64,000 nucleotides of DNA from Hydrogenedens sp964549105 (GCA_964549105.1 CAZJTZ010000001.1:310001-374000), one strand, 5' to 3'. Shown: positions 1 through 9,217, counted from the stretch's first letter. Notes: generated by a model not told the origin, from the sequence alone. Numbers and translations: made by a program.

Positions 1-1
1 G

Positions 2-889
2 AAGGTTTATGGTGAATTATTTCCGGGAACAGAAATCTGTGTTCGAATAAACCCGGGGTTAGGTTCTGGTTCATCTAATCGGACAAATGTAGGTGGACCT
101 TCATCAAGTTTTGGCATCTGGCATGAATATCTAAATCACATCTACGATATAGCAAATAAATATAATTTAAAAATTACAGGTATGCACACACATATCGGTT
201 CGGGTTCAGACCCAGAAGTATGGTTGCATTGTGCACACCTGGCGTTAGAAACAGCAGCAAAGATGCCAGAAGTTACAAGAATTAGTCTTGGAGGTGGATA
301 CAAAGTAGCACGAATGCCAGATGAAAAAACAGCAGATTTGCATAAGATAGGAGAAAGAATACTCCCAGCGTTTTATGATTTTGAGAAAAAGTATGAGAGA
401 AAACTTCATTTAGAAATTGAGCCCGGAACTTACCTCGTAGCAACTGCGGGTTCTCTTATATGCACTGTAATAGATGTTGTAGATACAGGACCCTCAGGTT
501 ACCGTTTTATTAAGATTAATTCAGGAATGACAGAAAATATTAGACCTGCTATGTATGGGGCACTTCATCCCTTAATTGTAATACCCCAAGAAAAAAATAA
601 CCAGAGAGGGGAATATTATTACATTGTAGCAGGACACTGCTGTGAAAGTGGGGATACTTTCACTCCTCAGCGAGGGAATCCCGAAGGTTTAGAACCACGG
701 AAACTTGTAGAAGCAAAAATTGGAGATGTCTTAGTAGTTGAAGGAACAGGTGCTTATTGTTCGAGTCAATCATGCAAAAATTACAACTCGTTCCCTGAAT
801 GTGGAGAGTTATTACGGAAAGCACCTTTCGAATTTGAATGGATTAGAAAGCCACAAGCATTAGAACAAATGGTTCAAAACGAGTTGTAA
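2..889 (+). CDS. lysA: Diaminopimelate decarboxylase, C-terminal part (partial at left edge)
   Basis: This is a PLP-dependent fold-type III decarboxylase, expected to convert meso-diaminopimelate to lysine in the cytoplasm. The reading frame is open from base 2, so the N-terminus with the PLP-binding lysine lies outside the window. Visible signatures are the barrel strand RINPGLGSG, the histidine segment GMHTHIGSGSDP, the phosphate-binding glycines SLGGGY, a substrate-loop CESGDTF and the C-terminal GAYCSSQSCKNYNS. The usual EPGR motif reads EPGTYLVATAG, so the Arg after EPG is Thr; I believe some LysA lineages have this form, but it makes substrate assignment less certain. Carboxynorspermidine decarboxylase is the main alternative. 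The next gene starts 18 bp downstream on the same strand. Confidence 0.85.
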   Translation, partial: KVYGELFPGTEICVRINPGLGSGSSNRTNVGGPSSSFGIWHEYLNHIYDIANKYNLKITGMHTHIGSGSDPEVWLHCAHLALETAAKMPEVTRISLGGGYKVARMPDEKTADLHKIGERILPAFYDFEKKYERKLHLEIEPGTYLVATAGSLICTVIDVVDTGPSGYRFIKINSGMTENIRPAMYGALHPLIVIPQEKNNQRGEYYYIVAGHCCESGDTFTPQRGNPEGLEPRKLVEAKIGDVLVVEGTGAYCSSQSCKNYNSFPECGELLRKAPFEFEWIRKPQALEQMVQNEL

Positions 890-907
890 AATTATTAGGA
901 GAAACTA

Positions 908-1687
908 ATGAGCAACTTAACTGCATTAATTACAGGGGGCAGTAAGGGGATTGGAAAAGGGATTGCTACTGCTCTAGCGCAACAGGGTTATAATATTGTA
1001 GCCATTGCGCGAAACTATGAAGGACTTCAAAAATTAAAAGAAGAAATTGAAACCCATTCAAATGTAGTTTGTTATCCTTTTTCTCTAGATATTGGCAACC
1101 TTGAAGAACAAAAAAGGTGGTTTTCAAATGAATTTTTGAAGTTGCCTGAAATTGATTTATTAGTCAATAATGCAGGAATTGCACCTGAACGCCGTGCAGA
1201 TATTCTTGAATGCTCAATTGAAAGTTATGATAAATTATTAAACACAAATTTGAGAGGTCCTTTTTTCTTTACGCAAAAAATAGCACAACGGATGATAGAT
1301 ACATTAACAAAAAATACAAAAAAAGACTATAAACCACGAATTGTTTTCATTACGAGCATATCCGCAGTAACCGCTTCGCTTAATCGTGCAGAATATTGCA
1401 TTAGCAAGGCTGGATTGAGTATGGCGGCACAACTTTATGCAGTGCGACTTGCCGAATATGACATTCCCGTGTTTGAAATCCGTCCCGGGATAGTCATGAC
1501 AGATATGACAGAACCTGTCCGTGCGAAATACGATGAACTTATTCGACAAGGAGTATTGTTACAAAAGCGGTGGGGAATACCGGAAGACATAGCAAAGTGC
1601 GTCAAGGCTATTGCAGACGGGCTTTTTGATTATGCCACAGGCTCCATATTTGAAATCAATGGTGGTTTTAGTGTACCGAGGTTATGA
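908..1687 (+). CDS. SDR-family oxidoreductase (3-ketoacyl-ACP reductase-like)
   Basis: This is a classical short-chain dehydrogenase/reductase of 259 residues, predicted to be a cytoplasmic NAD(P)(H)-dependent enzyme. The Rossmann glycine motif TGGSKGIG is at residues 9-16, NNAG at 87-90, and the catalytic Ser150, Tyr163 and Lys167 lie in ITSIS and YCISK with the standard Ser-Tyr spacing of 13. The C-terminal INGGFSVPRL is typical of FabG-like members. A good ribosome binding site (TAGGAGA) precedes the ATG. The gene lies between lysA and a deoC-like gene with gaps of only 18 and 6 bp, so co-transcription is likely. The substrate cannot be read from sequence; its neighbours argue against fatty-acid synthesis. 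Confidence 0.88.
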   Translation: MSNLTALITGGSKGIGKGIATALAQQGYNIVAIARNYEGLQKLKEEIETHSNVVCYPFSLDIGNLEEQKRWFSNEFLKLPEIDLLVNNAGIAPERRADILECSIESYDKLLNTNLRGPFFFTQKIAQRMIDTLTKNTKKDYKPRIVFITSISAVTASLNRAEYCISKAGLSMAAQLYAVRLAEYDIPVFEIRPGIVMTDMTEPVRAKYDELIRQGVLLQKRWGIPEDIAKCVKAIADGLFDYATGSIFEINGGFSVPRL

Positions 1688-1693
1688 TGTTTT

Positions 1694-2359
1694 ATGGTTA
1701 TTAAGAGACATGAATTATCAAGAATGATTGACCATACTTTACTTCATTCTTATGCAAAAGAGGACGATATTCGGATTTTGTGCCAGGAGGCTATAGAAAA
1801 TAATTTCTATGCCGTTACTGTCAATCCCACATGGGCTAAATTATGTGCTCAATTATTGAGAGATACCCCTGTCAAAGTTGATGTGAGCATTGGCTTTCCA
1901 TTAGGCGCTACAACAGCCTACATTAAAGTTTCTGAAACAGCAGAAGCCATAAAAAATGGTGCCCAGGAAATTAATATGGTCATTAACATTGGAGCACTTA
2001 AATCAGGTTTTACTGCGTATGTAGAAAAGGAAATTGAGGCAGTAGTAAAAACTGCCAAGAATGTTCCTGTAACAGCAATTTTAGAAACAAGTTTCTTAAC
2101 CGACGATGAAAAATTTGAGGTATGTGAAATAGCAATACGAACAGGTACCGCATTTGTGCAAACTTCAACGGGGTATGGAATAAAAGGGGCTACTGTCGAG
2201 GATATAGAGTTTTTACATAAGGCGGTTGGAAACCTTCTGGGTATCAAGGCAGCAGGAGGCATACGGACTTATGGAAAAGCGGCTGTTATGATTGAAGCAG
2301 GTGCCAATCGGATAGGCACAAGCACAAGTTTAGATGTGATACAAGACGCACCACTATAA
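1694..2359 (+). CDS. deoC: DeoC-family aldolase homologue with altered catalytic residues
   Basis: This is a 221-residue homologue of deoxyribose-phosphate aldolase, the class I aldolase that cleaves 2-deoxyribose-5-phosphate to glyceraldehyde-3-phosphate and acetaldehyde. The whole TIM barrel is recognisable: IDHTLL at residues 12-17, VNPTW at 43-47, GFPLG at 67-71 and AAGGIRT at 186-192. Two of the three catalytic residues known from E. coli DeoC (Asp102, Lys167, Lys201) are changed. The usual EIDMV or EVDMV reads EINMV (Asn94), and FVKTSTG reads FVQTSTG (Gln156). Only the Lys201 equivalent, Lys185, remains. The codons are AAT at 1973-1975 and CAA at 2159-2161. Normal Schiff-base chemistry is therefore unlikely. 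It may be a repurposed paralogue working with the SDR enzyme 6 bp upstream. Confidence 0.85.
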   Translation: MVIKRHELSRMIDHTLLHSYAKEDDIRILCQEAIENNFYAVTVNPTWAKLCAQLLRDTPVKVDVSIGFPLGATTAYIKVSETAEAIKNGAQEINMVINIGALKSGFTAYVEKEIEAVVKTAKNVPVTAILETSFLTDDEKFEVCEIAIRTGTAFVQTSTGYGIKGATVEDIEFLHKAVGNLLGIKAAGGIRTYGKAAVMIEAGANRIGTSTSLDVIQDAPL

Positions 2360-2409
2360 TTCTTGGATTGAATATTAAAATCTAATACAAAGATATAGGA
2401 GTATGAAAT

Positions 2410-2901
2410 ATGGATGCGATAGAAGCAATTAGAAAAAGGCGTGCTGTCAGAAAATACCTTGATAAAGAGGTATCAAGAGAATTATTAGAAACCATAGTAG
2501 ATTGCGGCAGGCTTGCAGCAACAGCAAGGAATGAACAGCCCTGGGAATTTATTGTAATTATAGACAAGGAACTAAAAAAGAGTGTGGCTGACCAAACAGA
2601 CAATGGTAGGTTTATTAGTGAAGCAGGTGCTTGCATAGCGGTTGTATGTAAGGACACAAAATATTATATTGAAGATGGTTCGGCTGCAACACAAAACATG
2701 CTCGTTGCTGCAGCGGCTTTAGGGCTGGGTTCATGCTGGGTTGCTGGCGATAAAAAGCCTTATTGCTCGTCTATTTTGGAACTACTTAATGTTCCTTCAT
2801 CGTATCGTTTAGTTAGTTTAGTTGCGATTGGATACGCTGAATCTATTCCATCTCCACATAAGAGAAGTCTAAATGATGTTCTGCACTGGAATTCATTTTA
2901 A
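2410..2901 (+). CDS. Nitroreductase-family FMN protein
   Basis: This is a short nitroreductase-fold flavoprotein of 163 residues, predicted to be a cytoplasmic NAD(P)H:FMN oxidoreductase. The N-terminal IRKRRAVRKYLDKEV carries the FMN-contacting arginines. It is followed by ARNEQPWEF and the helix segment SAATQNMLVAAAALGLGSCW, both diagnostic for this family, and by VAIGYAE near the C-terminus. The length suits the compact subgroup related to the NADH dehydrogenase/NAD(P)H nitroreductases. It lies 50 bp after the deoC-like gene on the same strand and ends 25 bp before the convergent ppk1 gene. The substrate cannot be predicted. Confidence 0.88.
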   Translation: MDAIEAIRKRRAVRKYLDKEVSRELLETIVDCGRLAATARNEQPWEFIVIIDKELKKSVADQTDNGRFISEAGACIAVVCKDTKYYIEDGSAATQNMLVAAAALGLGSCWVAGDKKPYCSSILELLNVPSSYRLVSLVAIGYAESIPSPHKRSLNDVLHWNSF

Positions 2902-2926
2902 CTGTTCTTAAATTCTTTATATCTTT

Positions 2927-4951
2927 TTACTGGTTGTGCTTGGAAGTTTTAAGGTATCTGTCAAAATATTCATAAGTAGCATATTGGGCACGTACTGTGC
3001 CTTTCCCATGCTCGACATAACGGTTTGTTTGCCGTTCATCTAATATACGTGCTTTAACATTATCATGGATTTGAAAGGACATCATATCCAGGACTTGCTG
3101 TTTTAACTCAAGGGCAAGGACGGGAAAGGCACATTCAACTCGATAGTCAAGGTTTCTTTCCATTAAATCGGCAGAGGCAAGATAAATATCGGATTGAGGT
3201 TCTTTGCCAAAAAGATAAACCCGCTGATGTTCTAAAAATCTGTCAAGGATAGAAATGGCATTGATATTGGGATGTGGACTCATAGCATAAGTAGTGCGAA
3301 CAACCAGGTCAATATGGACACCTGCGTCTGCGGCTTCTCTAAGTTTTTTTATAATTTTTGTATCTGTAAGATGGTTCACTTTCAGGAAAATATATCCCTC
3401 TGCACCTTTATCCTTTTCCCGATTAATAAGTTTATTTAAAGATTTCCGAAGTGAAAATGGTGAAATCCATAAGTATTCAAAAGCGGGGGTAGTTAAAGGA
3501 GGTAAACCTGAACTCCGGTCCAGCAATTTGAAGGCGTCTTCTACTTCATCGGTAATTTGTGGATTGGATGTGAGCAAAATGCTATCAACATATTGCTGTG
3601 CTGTCTTTTCATTAAAGTTTCCCGTGGATATTCCGACAAAACTCCTATCTTTCCGTTTTATAAGTAAAATTTTTGCATGGACTTTCATTGGTGGAACACC
3701 ATAAGTTACTCGAACTCCTGCTTCTGATAATCGTTCTGCAATCTGGATATTTTGTTGCTCATCAAATCTCGCTTGAAGTTCTATGGATGCAAAAACTTTT
3801 TTCCCATTTCTTGCTGCATTAATTAACGCATTAATAATCTTTGATTGATTCGCAACGCGGTAAATCGTTATCTTAATTTCTTCAACATTTGGGTCAATAG
3901 CCGACTCTCGAATTAAACGCTGAACATAGTCAAAAGACTGATAAGGATAGGTAAGCAGAATATCTTGCTTTTCTATAATATTTAACATCGGAGTTCGAAA
4001 ACCCCTCAATAAAGGATGTTCCACAGAAGGTAAAGGTTCAAAAAGTAAATCTCGCCGTTTTGCAGGAAAGTTAATTAAATCTTTCATGTTGTGATAACGA
4101 CCCCCTGCGATTACAGTGTCCTCTTCTGTAACATTCAAATCTCTAAGTAATTTTTTACATAGTTTTTTGGGCATTTCCTCGTCATAATGAAAACGAGTCG
4201 GTCGTCCTCCCTTTCGTTGTTCCAGGAGTTTCCTCATTTTACGGATATAGCCCTCAGAAAAATCATTGTCAATATCCAGTTCCGCATCTCTTGATATTTT
4301 GAACTCATAAGCCTCAATATTTTCGAAAGGAAAGATATACAGAACATCTACCAAAAAAAGGCGAATCACATCATCTATATACGCAATGTTTCCACTGGGA
4401 AGTTCGACAAAGCGTGGAAGAGAGGAAGGTATCTCAAGTATAGCATATTGTTTTTTATCCTGCATGTCCATTTGAATTGCAAAATATAATGCACCATCAA
4501 TTAATGGTGGCAGAGGGACTTTGTCTTGCAATATTACAGGTACAAGGGCATGCAAAATATCTTCTTTAAAATATTCAGATAACCATTTAAATTCTGAAGG
4601 TGATAATTCATACAAATCTTCTTTTGCTAATATTCGTATTCCATGATTTTCTAATTCTTTTGTAATAGTCTCATACGCTTGACGGAATCTTTCATCTAAC
4701 TCGCGTGAAAATTCACCTATCACTTCTAACAAATAAGCCATCTTCTGTTCGCCTAATTCCAGCCGCCTCTGAACACTCGCCACGCGAACCTTAAAGAATT
4801 CATCCATATTTGATGAAAAAATGCCTAAAAATTTTAACCGTTCTAAAAGAGGATTTCTTGAATCTTCCGCTTCTTGTAAGACACGTTCATTGAAAGATAA
4901 AACAGAAATTTCGCGTGTATAAAAAATTTTTTCTTTATTTAACATAAACAA
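2927..4951 (-). CDS. ppk1: Polyphosphate kinase 1
   Basis: PPK1 reversibly transfers the gamma-phosphate of ATP to inorganic polyphosphate. At 674 residues this one has the four expected domains. The N-terminal segment resembles the family NRELSWLSFNERVLQEA pattern (here REISVLSFNERVLQEA), with SSNMDEFFKVRVA at about 46-58. The phosphorylated histidine is His425 in MKVHAKILLIKRKD, and GNFNEKTAQQY follows at 444-454. The second active-site histidine is His575 in ILDRFLEHQRVYLF. The usual RGICCL.PG stretch before it is replaced by RTTYAMSPH, which is unusual. An alternative start is Met3. No exopolyphosphatase or pho regulon gene lies nearby, so regulation cannot be inferred. Confidence 0.93.
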   Translation of the reverse strand: MFMLNKEKIFYTREISVLSFNERVLQEAEDSRNPLLERLKFLGIFSSNMDEFFKVRVASVQRRLELGEQKMAYLLEVIGEFSRELDERFRQAYETITKELENHGIRILAKEDLYELSPSEFKWLSEYFKEDILHALVPVILQDKVPLPPLIDGALYFAIQMDMQDKKQYAILEIPSSLPRFVELPSGNIAYIDDVIRLFLVDVLYIFPFENIEAYEFKISRDAELDIDNDFSEGYIRKMRKLLEQRKGGRPTRFHYDEEMPKKLCKKLLRDLNVTEEDTVIAGGRYHNMKDLINFPAKRRDLLFEPLPSVEHPLLRGFRTPMLNIIEKQDILLTYPYQSFDYVQRLIRESAIDPNVEEIKITIYRVANQSKIINALINAARNGKKVFASIELQARFDEQQNIQIAERLSEAGVRVTYGVPPMKVHAKILLIKRKDRSFVGISTGNFNEKTAQQYVDSILLTSNPQITDEVEDAFKLLDRSSGLPPLTTPAFEYLWISPFSLRKSLNKLINREKDKGAEGYIFLKVNHLTDTKIIKKLREAADAGVHIDLVVRTTYAMSPHPNINAISILDRFLEHQRVYLFGKEPQSDIYLASADLMERNLDYRVECAFPVLALELKQQVLDMMSFQIHDNVKARILDERQTNRYVEHGKGTVRAQYATYEYFDRYLKTSKHNQ

Positions 4952-5004
4952 TTATTAGCAATTTAATTTTAATGTATTATTTATATCTGCTGTTTAAATA
5001 TTTG

Positions 5005-8000
5005 TCAGTTGTTAAGACAGAAATTATCCTCACTTTCTCCCGGGCAGGGATAATACCCACCTACATTGAATATCTGAATTGTTCGCAATAATTCTCTTAA
5101 AGAAATTATCCAATCTTGTGGATTGTAATCACTGGAGTGTGGTGAACATTCATAGTTTTCACCTGTTCCTGGCAAATATCCATCCTCGCTATTATTGGTT
5201 ATATCGCAACAGTAAGCAAGTGAATTATATAGTTGAACAATTCTCAAAATCTCTGTAAGACTAATTCTTCCATCATGGTTTAAATCAGAACTGTGATAAA
5301 AAATATACTCTCCTTCATAGACGCCTTCTGGTGAACCTTCAATTGTTTTACATACATCATAATTCAAAAAATCAGACGACTCAAATTGTTCAGGAGTGCC
5401 TGTACCTCTTGACAGTCCTGCTATAAAACTTGAAGATGAACAATTGAGCCATGTAATAGCAATTCGACCATCGTAGAATAACTCTACCTGAGCATTAACT
5501 ACCCCTGACCCATATCTTGGAATCTGGAAATAGGTAATCACAAGGGCATTCCAATCAAATGTATAAGTTAATGAACCACCTGCTTCTGGATTCAAATCGT
5601 CAAAGAATAAGGATATTCTTGGGAGGTCAAAATGGTCTGCTGTGGACTCGGAATAGTCATCATCTCCTGCGGTAAAGGTGATATAACCATTGCTTCCAAC
5701 ATAACATTGTGAATAGGCAGTCCCATAAAAATAAATACGAACCCCTAATGGAAAATCTATTTGAAAATAATCATCATCAGAAATTGAGATAGGTGTTGAG
5801 AATTCCGTATTTCGTAGAAACACACTTGCAGGTTCTATACATGCGGAATAGTAATCCGGGGAATCTTCTGGTGTGAATAGAATTCTATGATTGGACAGCG
5901 GAACGGTATCTACAAGGTTAGATGTATAATAATATGTAAAAAAATCGGGACGGACTAATGTTTTGAAAAGCATGCAATCGCTTACATATTCGTTTCCAGC
6001 AAGGTCAGTTAGAATGATTCTATAGGAATATTCTGTATCTTGACTCAAACCAGTAATTGAGAATGTGTGATTTGTATCCGTCGTAAAGGATGTATCGTTT
6101 CCAGGGAATGGGGTAACACATTCTTGCCCATACTCAAAACGGGCAAGACAATTTTCGTCGGAGACTAATTGAACATTTACACTCAGTATTGCAGGAACCA
6201 CAGATAACTGAAGTAATTGTGGTGGATAAATATCGGTAGTAGCCTCAACAGTAATTGTTTGAGAAGTCCCTGACTCTGTATATTCATCATAATATTCTGC
6301 TGTTATTGTTCCATTGTGCACTACGGATAGCAATCCATCATTATTTTCTGTAACAGAAGTTGTTAATTGAATCGTTCCTTTAAATAATCCCATAATTTCG
6401 GTTTCAGTCAAAGATACTTGTTCCATGTCTCCACCACTTGAATAGACAGAAACAAGAATAACGCCCTGACCTGACAAATCAGAATCAGTCAATGTGAGAG
6501 TAGCCAAAGAAGAACCATTATAAAGGGTTTTATCCCAGAGTATATTTCCAGTGGAATTAGCGATAACAGGCAAATCAACCTGATATGGGAATATCGGATT
6601 TCCTGTTACAGTAAGTTTGACTGTGGAAACCGTTCCAGGCGGACTAGTATTTATAATATTATTCCCGAATTGAGATAATGAAGCACCCAACAAAGTGGTT
6701 GAACTCGAAATAGCAATACTTGCATTTTCCCACCCTATATAAACAGGAAATGGTAATCCATCAGGGCTCACACTTATTCCATGAGTAATTGTCGGATTTT
6801 GAATCAGTCCTGCCCAGATTTCAGTTGAAGGGTCACCTAAAAGATTATACATTTCAAAGTATCTTTTTGTGGTATCACCATTACCATAATAGTTAAAAAA
6901 TTTTAATTTTCCTTCGAGTATCATCCCTGCGGTCCATGTTTTGTTTGAAGTAAAGAAACTCTCCATAATCCTTTTTTCTAATATATCGTCCTGGTCCCAA
7001 TATGAAGTTACAGAACTTCCCAAAAAGCCTACGCCGCCCGATGAAGCCCTCTGCCATGTTTCCCCAAAGCATTCGGGCCTCCCATATTGTCCTGTTTCGC
7101 AGGCAAAACTTAGAACCCATGGATAAACAGTATTTGTTAAATTAGAAACCTGAGTTTGAGACAAAGGTGGTCCATCAGCCCAACTCGAATCACTACCATG
7201 TCCAGAATAGACTATCCAACCTCTGCCCTCATTAATTGCATTAATAACATCGGAAGTAGTCGCGCTATAAGTCACAGTATACAGTTTTTGAGAATTAAAT
7301 TCGGCAGGTTCAAAATAATTAGAAATTACATAATTATGAGTGCCCTCTGTTACTGAATATTTATCAGTACTCGCCAGAAATGAAGCCTTAATATACCAAG
7401 GTTCGGTTAGTGTCCATTGTGCCTTTTCATATTTAAGAATCTTGTTTAATGAATTGTTTAAGTTTGCTGAGTCACTAACGCTAATTCTACCAACCCATAA
7501 ATCAGGAGTATAATACTCATCACCATCCACCGTAGAGTAATACAAGTCTGTTATCGGATTACTATAAGCAGTCCCTTGAAATGCAGGGAGAGTATTTAAA
7601 TCTCCTACGAGCACTACGAATGATGGCGGTATATCCCAGTTTAAGTATGCTTGTTTGATATATTGTTTTATTGAAACTGTGCTTAACCCAATATCTGCAA
7701 CACTTACAGTAGTAACCACAAATCCTCTTTGTGTCTTCCACTCAATCCATTCGTTCAATTTGCTATTGCCAATAAAAGGAGAGCCAACAATAACAATCAT
7801 TCCTGTCGGAATGTTATATCTTGCAATCTTTGACTTATCCAGTGCAGACAAATCATTTAAAATATATGGTTTCCATAAATCATCAATATATTTGGAACTG
7901 TATTTCTTATCTCGAGAACTATTCGATTTTTCAATCTGCCAATATACATGCACCAAAATTTTGCCTGTTATATATATTTTGGAATTTGTAGGGTCATAAC

Positions 8001-8511
8001 ATACAGGAAAATAACTTATCTGATATAGTCGTTTATTCCGAACAACGCCAAAAGGTTCTATCTCAACTACCTTTTCTCCAAATTTCTTTCCTGACTGGTA
8101 AGCGGCATCATTCATAGTAAGTTTGGGTTTCTCTTTTCCCAGAATTTTTTCCCATGGTGGCTGAATGGGGTAAAGAGGATAATCCAGTTTTATTTCCTCA
8201 GAGGCACCCAACGACTCATATTCCATTGAAACCGATTGAGCATTTAAAGGAACTTCTATATATCTTCTCCAAACAGGCAACTCGGGTTCACCAACCGAAC
8301 CTATTATTCCCATCTCGGGAATTATTAAGCGATTGAAGATATGAGTCTCAATGATTTCCTTTTTAATATCAGGAGGGGTAGACAAATTCACATCAATTTC
8401 TAAGCCATCACTCTCTTGCTCTGTCTTTATAAGCACGGCTTCACTACTTAACTGAATAGTGATAAAGGATATTGTGAACAAAAAGACAACAATTTTTAAC
8501 TTATAATTCAT
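5005..8511 (-). CDS. Secreted gingipain-like (C25) cysteine peptidase with two C-terminal EF-hand/Cys segments
   Basis: This is a 1168-residue exported peptidase. A signal peptide (about 1-25) is followed by a C25-type propeptide region and the catalytic domain at roughly 235-570. The catalytic pair is visible as His438 in VYSGHGS and Cys471 in LSFACETGQYG, matching the gingipain His-Cys dyad. Ig-like and fibronectin-III-like beta modules follow, then a beta-sandwich at about 900-1060. Two related segments end the protein: DLNHDGRISLTEILRIVQ near 1072-1090 and DYNPQDWIISLRELLRTI near 1126-1145. Each resembles a dockerin/EF-hand helix-loop and is followed by aromatic and Cys-rich residues. They may serve as surface anchoring or sorting. 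It is monocistronic; peptide specificity is unknown. Confidence 0.85.
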   Translation of the reverse strand: MNYKLKIVVFLFTISFITIQLSSEAVLIKTEQESDGLEIDVNLSTPPDIKKEIIETHIFNRLIIPEMGIIGSVGEPELPVWRRYIEVPLNAQSVSMEYESLGASEEIKLDYPLYPIQPPWEKILGKEKPKLTMNDAAYQSGKKFGEKVVEIEPFGVVRNKRLYQISYFPVCYDPTNSKIYITGKILVHVYWQIEKSNSSRDKKYSSKYIDDLWKPYILNDLSALDKSKIARYNIPTGMIVIVGSPFIGNSKLNEWIEWKTQRGFVVTTVSVADIGLSTVSIKQYIKQAYLNWDIPPSFVVLVGDLNTLPAFQGTAYSNPITDLYYSTVDGDEYYTPDLWVGRISVSDSANLNNSLNKILKYEKAQWTLTEPWYIKASFLASTDKYSVTEGTHNYVISNYFEPAEFNSQKLYTVTYSATTSDVINAINEGRGWIVYSGHGSDSSWADGPPLSQTQVSNLTNTVYPWVLSFACETGQYGRPECFGETWQRASSGGVGFLGSSVTSYWDQDDILEKRIMESFFTSNKTWTAGMILEGKLKFFNYYGNGDTTKRYFEMYNLLGDPSTEIWAGLIQNPTITHGISVSPDGLPFPVYIGWENASIAISSSTTLLGASLSQFGNNIINTSPPGTVSTVKLTVTGNPIFPYQVDLPVIANSTGNILWDKTLYNGSSLATLTLTDSDLSGQGVILVSVYSSGGDMEQVSLTETEIMGLFKGTIQLTTSVTENNDGLLSVVHNGTITAEYYDEYTESGTSQTITVEATTDIYPPQLLQLSVVPAILSVNVQLVSDENCLARFEYGQECVTPFPGNDTSFTTDTNHTFSITGLSQDTEYSYRIILTDLAGNEYVSDCMLFKTLVRPDFFTYYYTSNLVDTVPLSNHRILFTPEDSPDYYSACIEPASVFLRNTEFSTPISISDDDYFQIDFPLGVRIYFYGTAYSQCYVGSNGYITFTAGDDDYSESTADHFDLPRISLFFDDLNPEAGGSLTYTFDWNALVITYFQIPRYGSGVVNAQVELFYDGRIAITWLNCSSSSFIAGLSRGTGTPEQFESSDFLNYDVCKTIEGSPEGVYEGEYIFYHSSDLNHDGRISLTEILRIVQLYNSLAYCCDITNNSEDGYLPGTGENYECSPHSSDYNPQDWIISLRELLRTIQIFNVGGYYPCPGESEDNFCLNN

Positions 8512-8606
8512 AAACTAAATATCCTCTTTTTTATAGTCACAAACCTCAGCCATCATTATATAGTCTTTAAAAATTATACCACATCCTCTTCACTTTTATT
8601 CTTTGT

Positions 8607-8640
8607 AAAAAAATACTGCAGTCTTTTTAGACTGCAGTAT
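8607..8640 (-). terminator. Rho-independent terminator of the HU gene
   Basis: A perfect 12-bp inverted repeat (8613-8624 and 8629-8640) is separated by a 4-base loop. Read on the minus strand the hairpin is followed by a run of seven T residues at 8613-8607. It lies about 30 bp after the HU stop codon and before the end-facing upstream region of the C25 peptidase gene, so it should insulate the two minus-strand genes. Confidence 0.88.
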
Positions 8641-8670
8641 AAACCGAAAAATTATTTTTTTCTTTAACAT

Positions 8671-8985
8671 TTACTTCTTTGCAGGAAGAACCGCATCTTT
8701 TGCCGCTTTTGCAATCCGGAATTTCAGAACTTTCTTTGCAGGTACCTTCATCTTTTCTTTAGTCTGCGGATTGATTTGAATGCGAGCTTTTCGTTGGACA
8801 ACAACAAGTTTGCCTAAACCAGGAATGACAAAACTGGCTGGCGCTTGTGCATAAGCCAGTTCTACTAACTTTTGAAGAACTTCATTAATGTTCTTCTTAG
8901 TTAGTCCAGTTTCCTCCGCAAGTGCTTGAATAATCTGCGCTTTGGTCATGGGCTTATCGCTTTCTTTTGCTTTTTTGAATGGCAT
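8671..8985 (-). CDS. HU-family histone-like DNA-binding protein
   Basis: This is a 104-residue HU/IHF-fold nucleoid protein that would bind and bend DNA as a dimer. The N-terminal helices carry the family pattern TKAQIIQALAEETGLTKKNI, and the beta-arm contains IPGLGKLVVVQRKARIQINP, equivalent to the conserved GxGxF and RxGRNP region, although the latter is degenerate here. A Lys/Ala-rich C-terminal tail (KAAKDAVLPAKK) and a short charged N-terminal extension distinguish it from canonical 90-residue HU. It has its own strong terminator and a 232-bp upstream region, so it is probably expressed alone. Confidence 0.9.
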   Translation of the reverse strand: MPFKKAKESDKPMTKAQIIQALAEETGLTKKNINEVLQKLVELAYAQAPASFVIPGLGKLVVVQRKARIQINPQTKEKMKVPAKKVLKFRIAKAAKDAVLPAKK

Positions 8986-9217
8986 AACTATTTCTCCAGT
9001 GGGTTACTCCCCATCGTTTTTATTTGTCGGTTTATTAAGCACTACAACTGGTAGTACCCAATAGTAACCAACTCTTTTATTGCTATAATACATGTAAGAT
9101 ATACAATTTAAACATAAAAATCAAATCGCAAAATGGGCTTTTTCTAAAATTTTATAAAAAAACAAGTTGAAATATATACCTTAATGTTACAACAAAAAAC
9201 TTAAAAGGTTTCTTACT

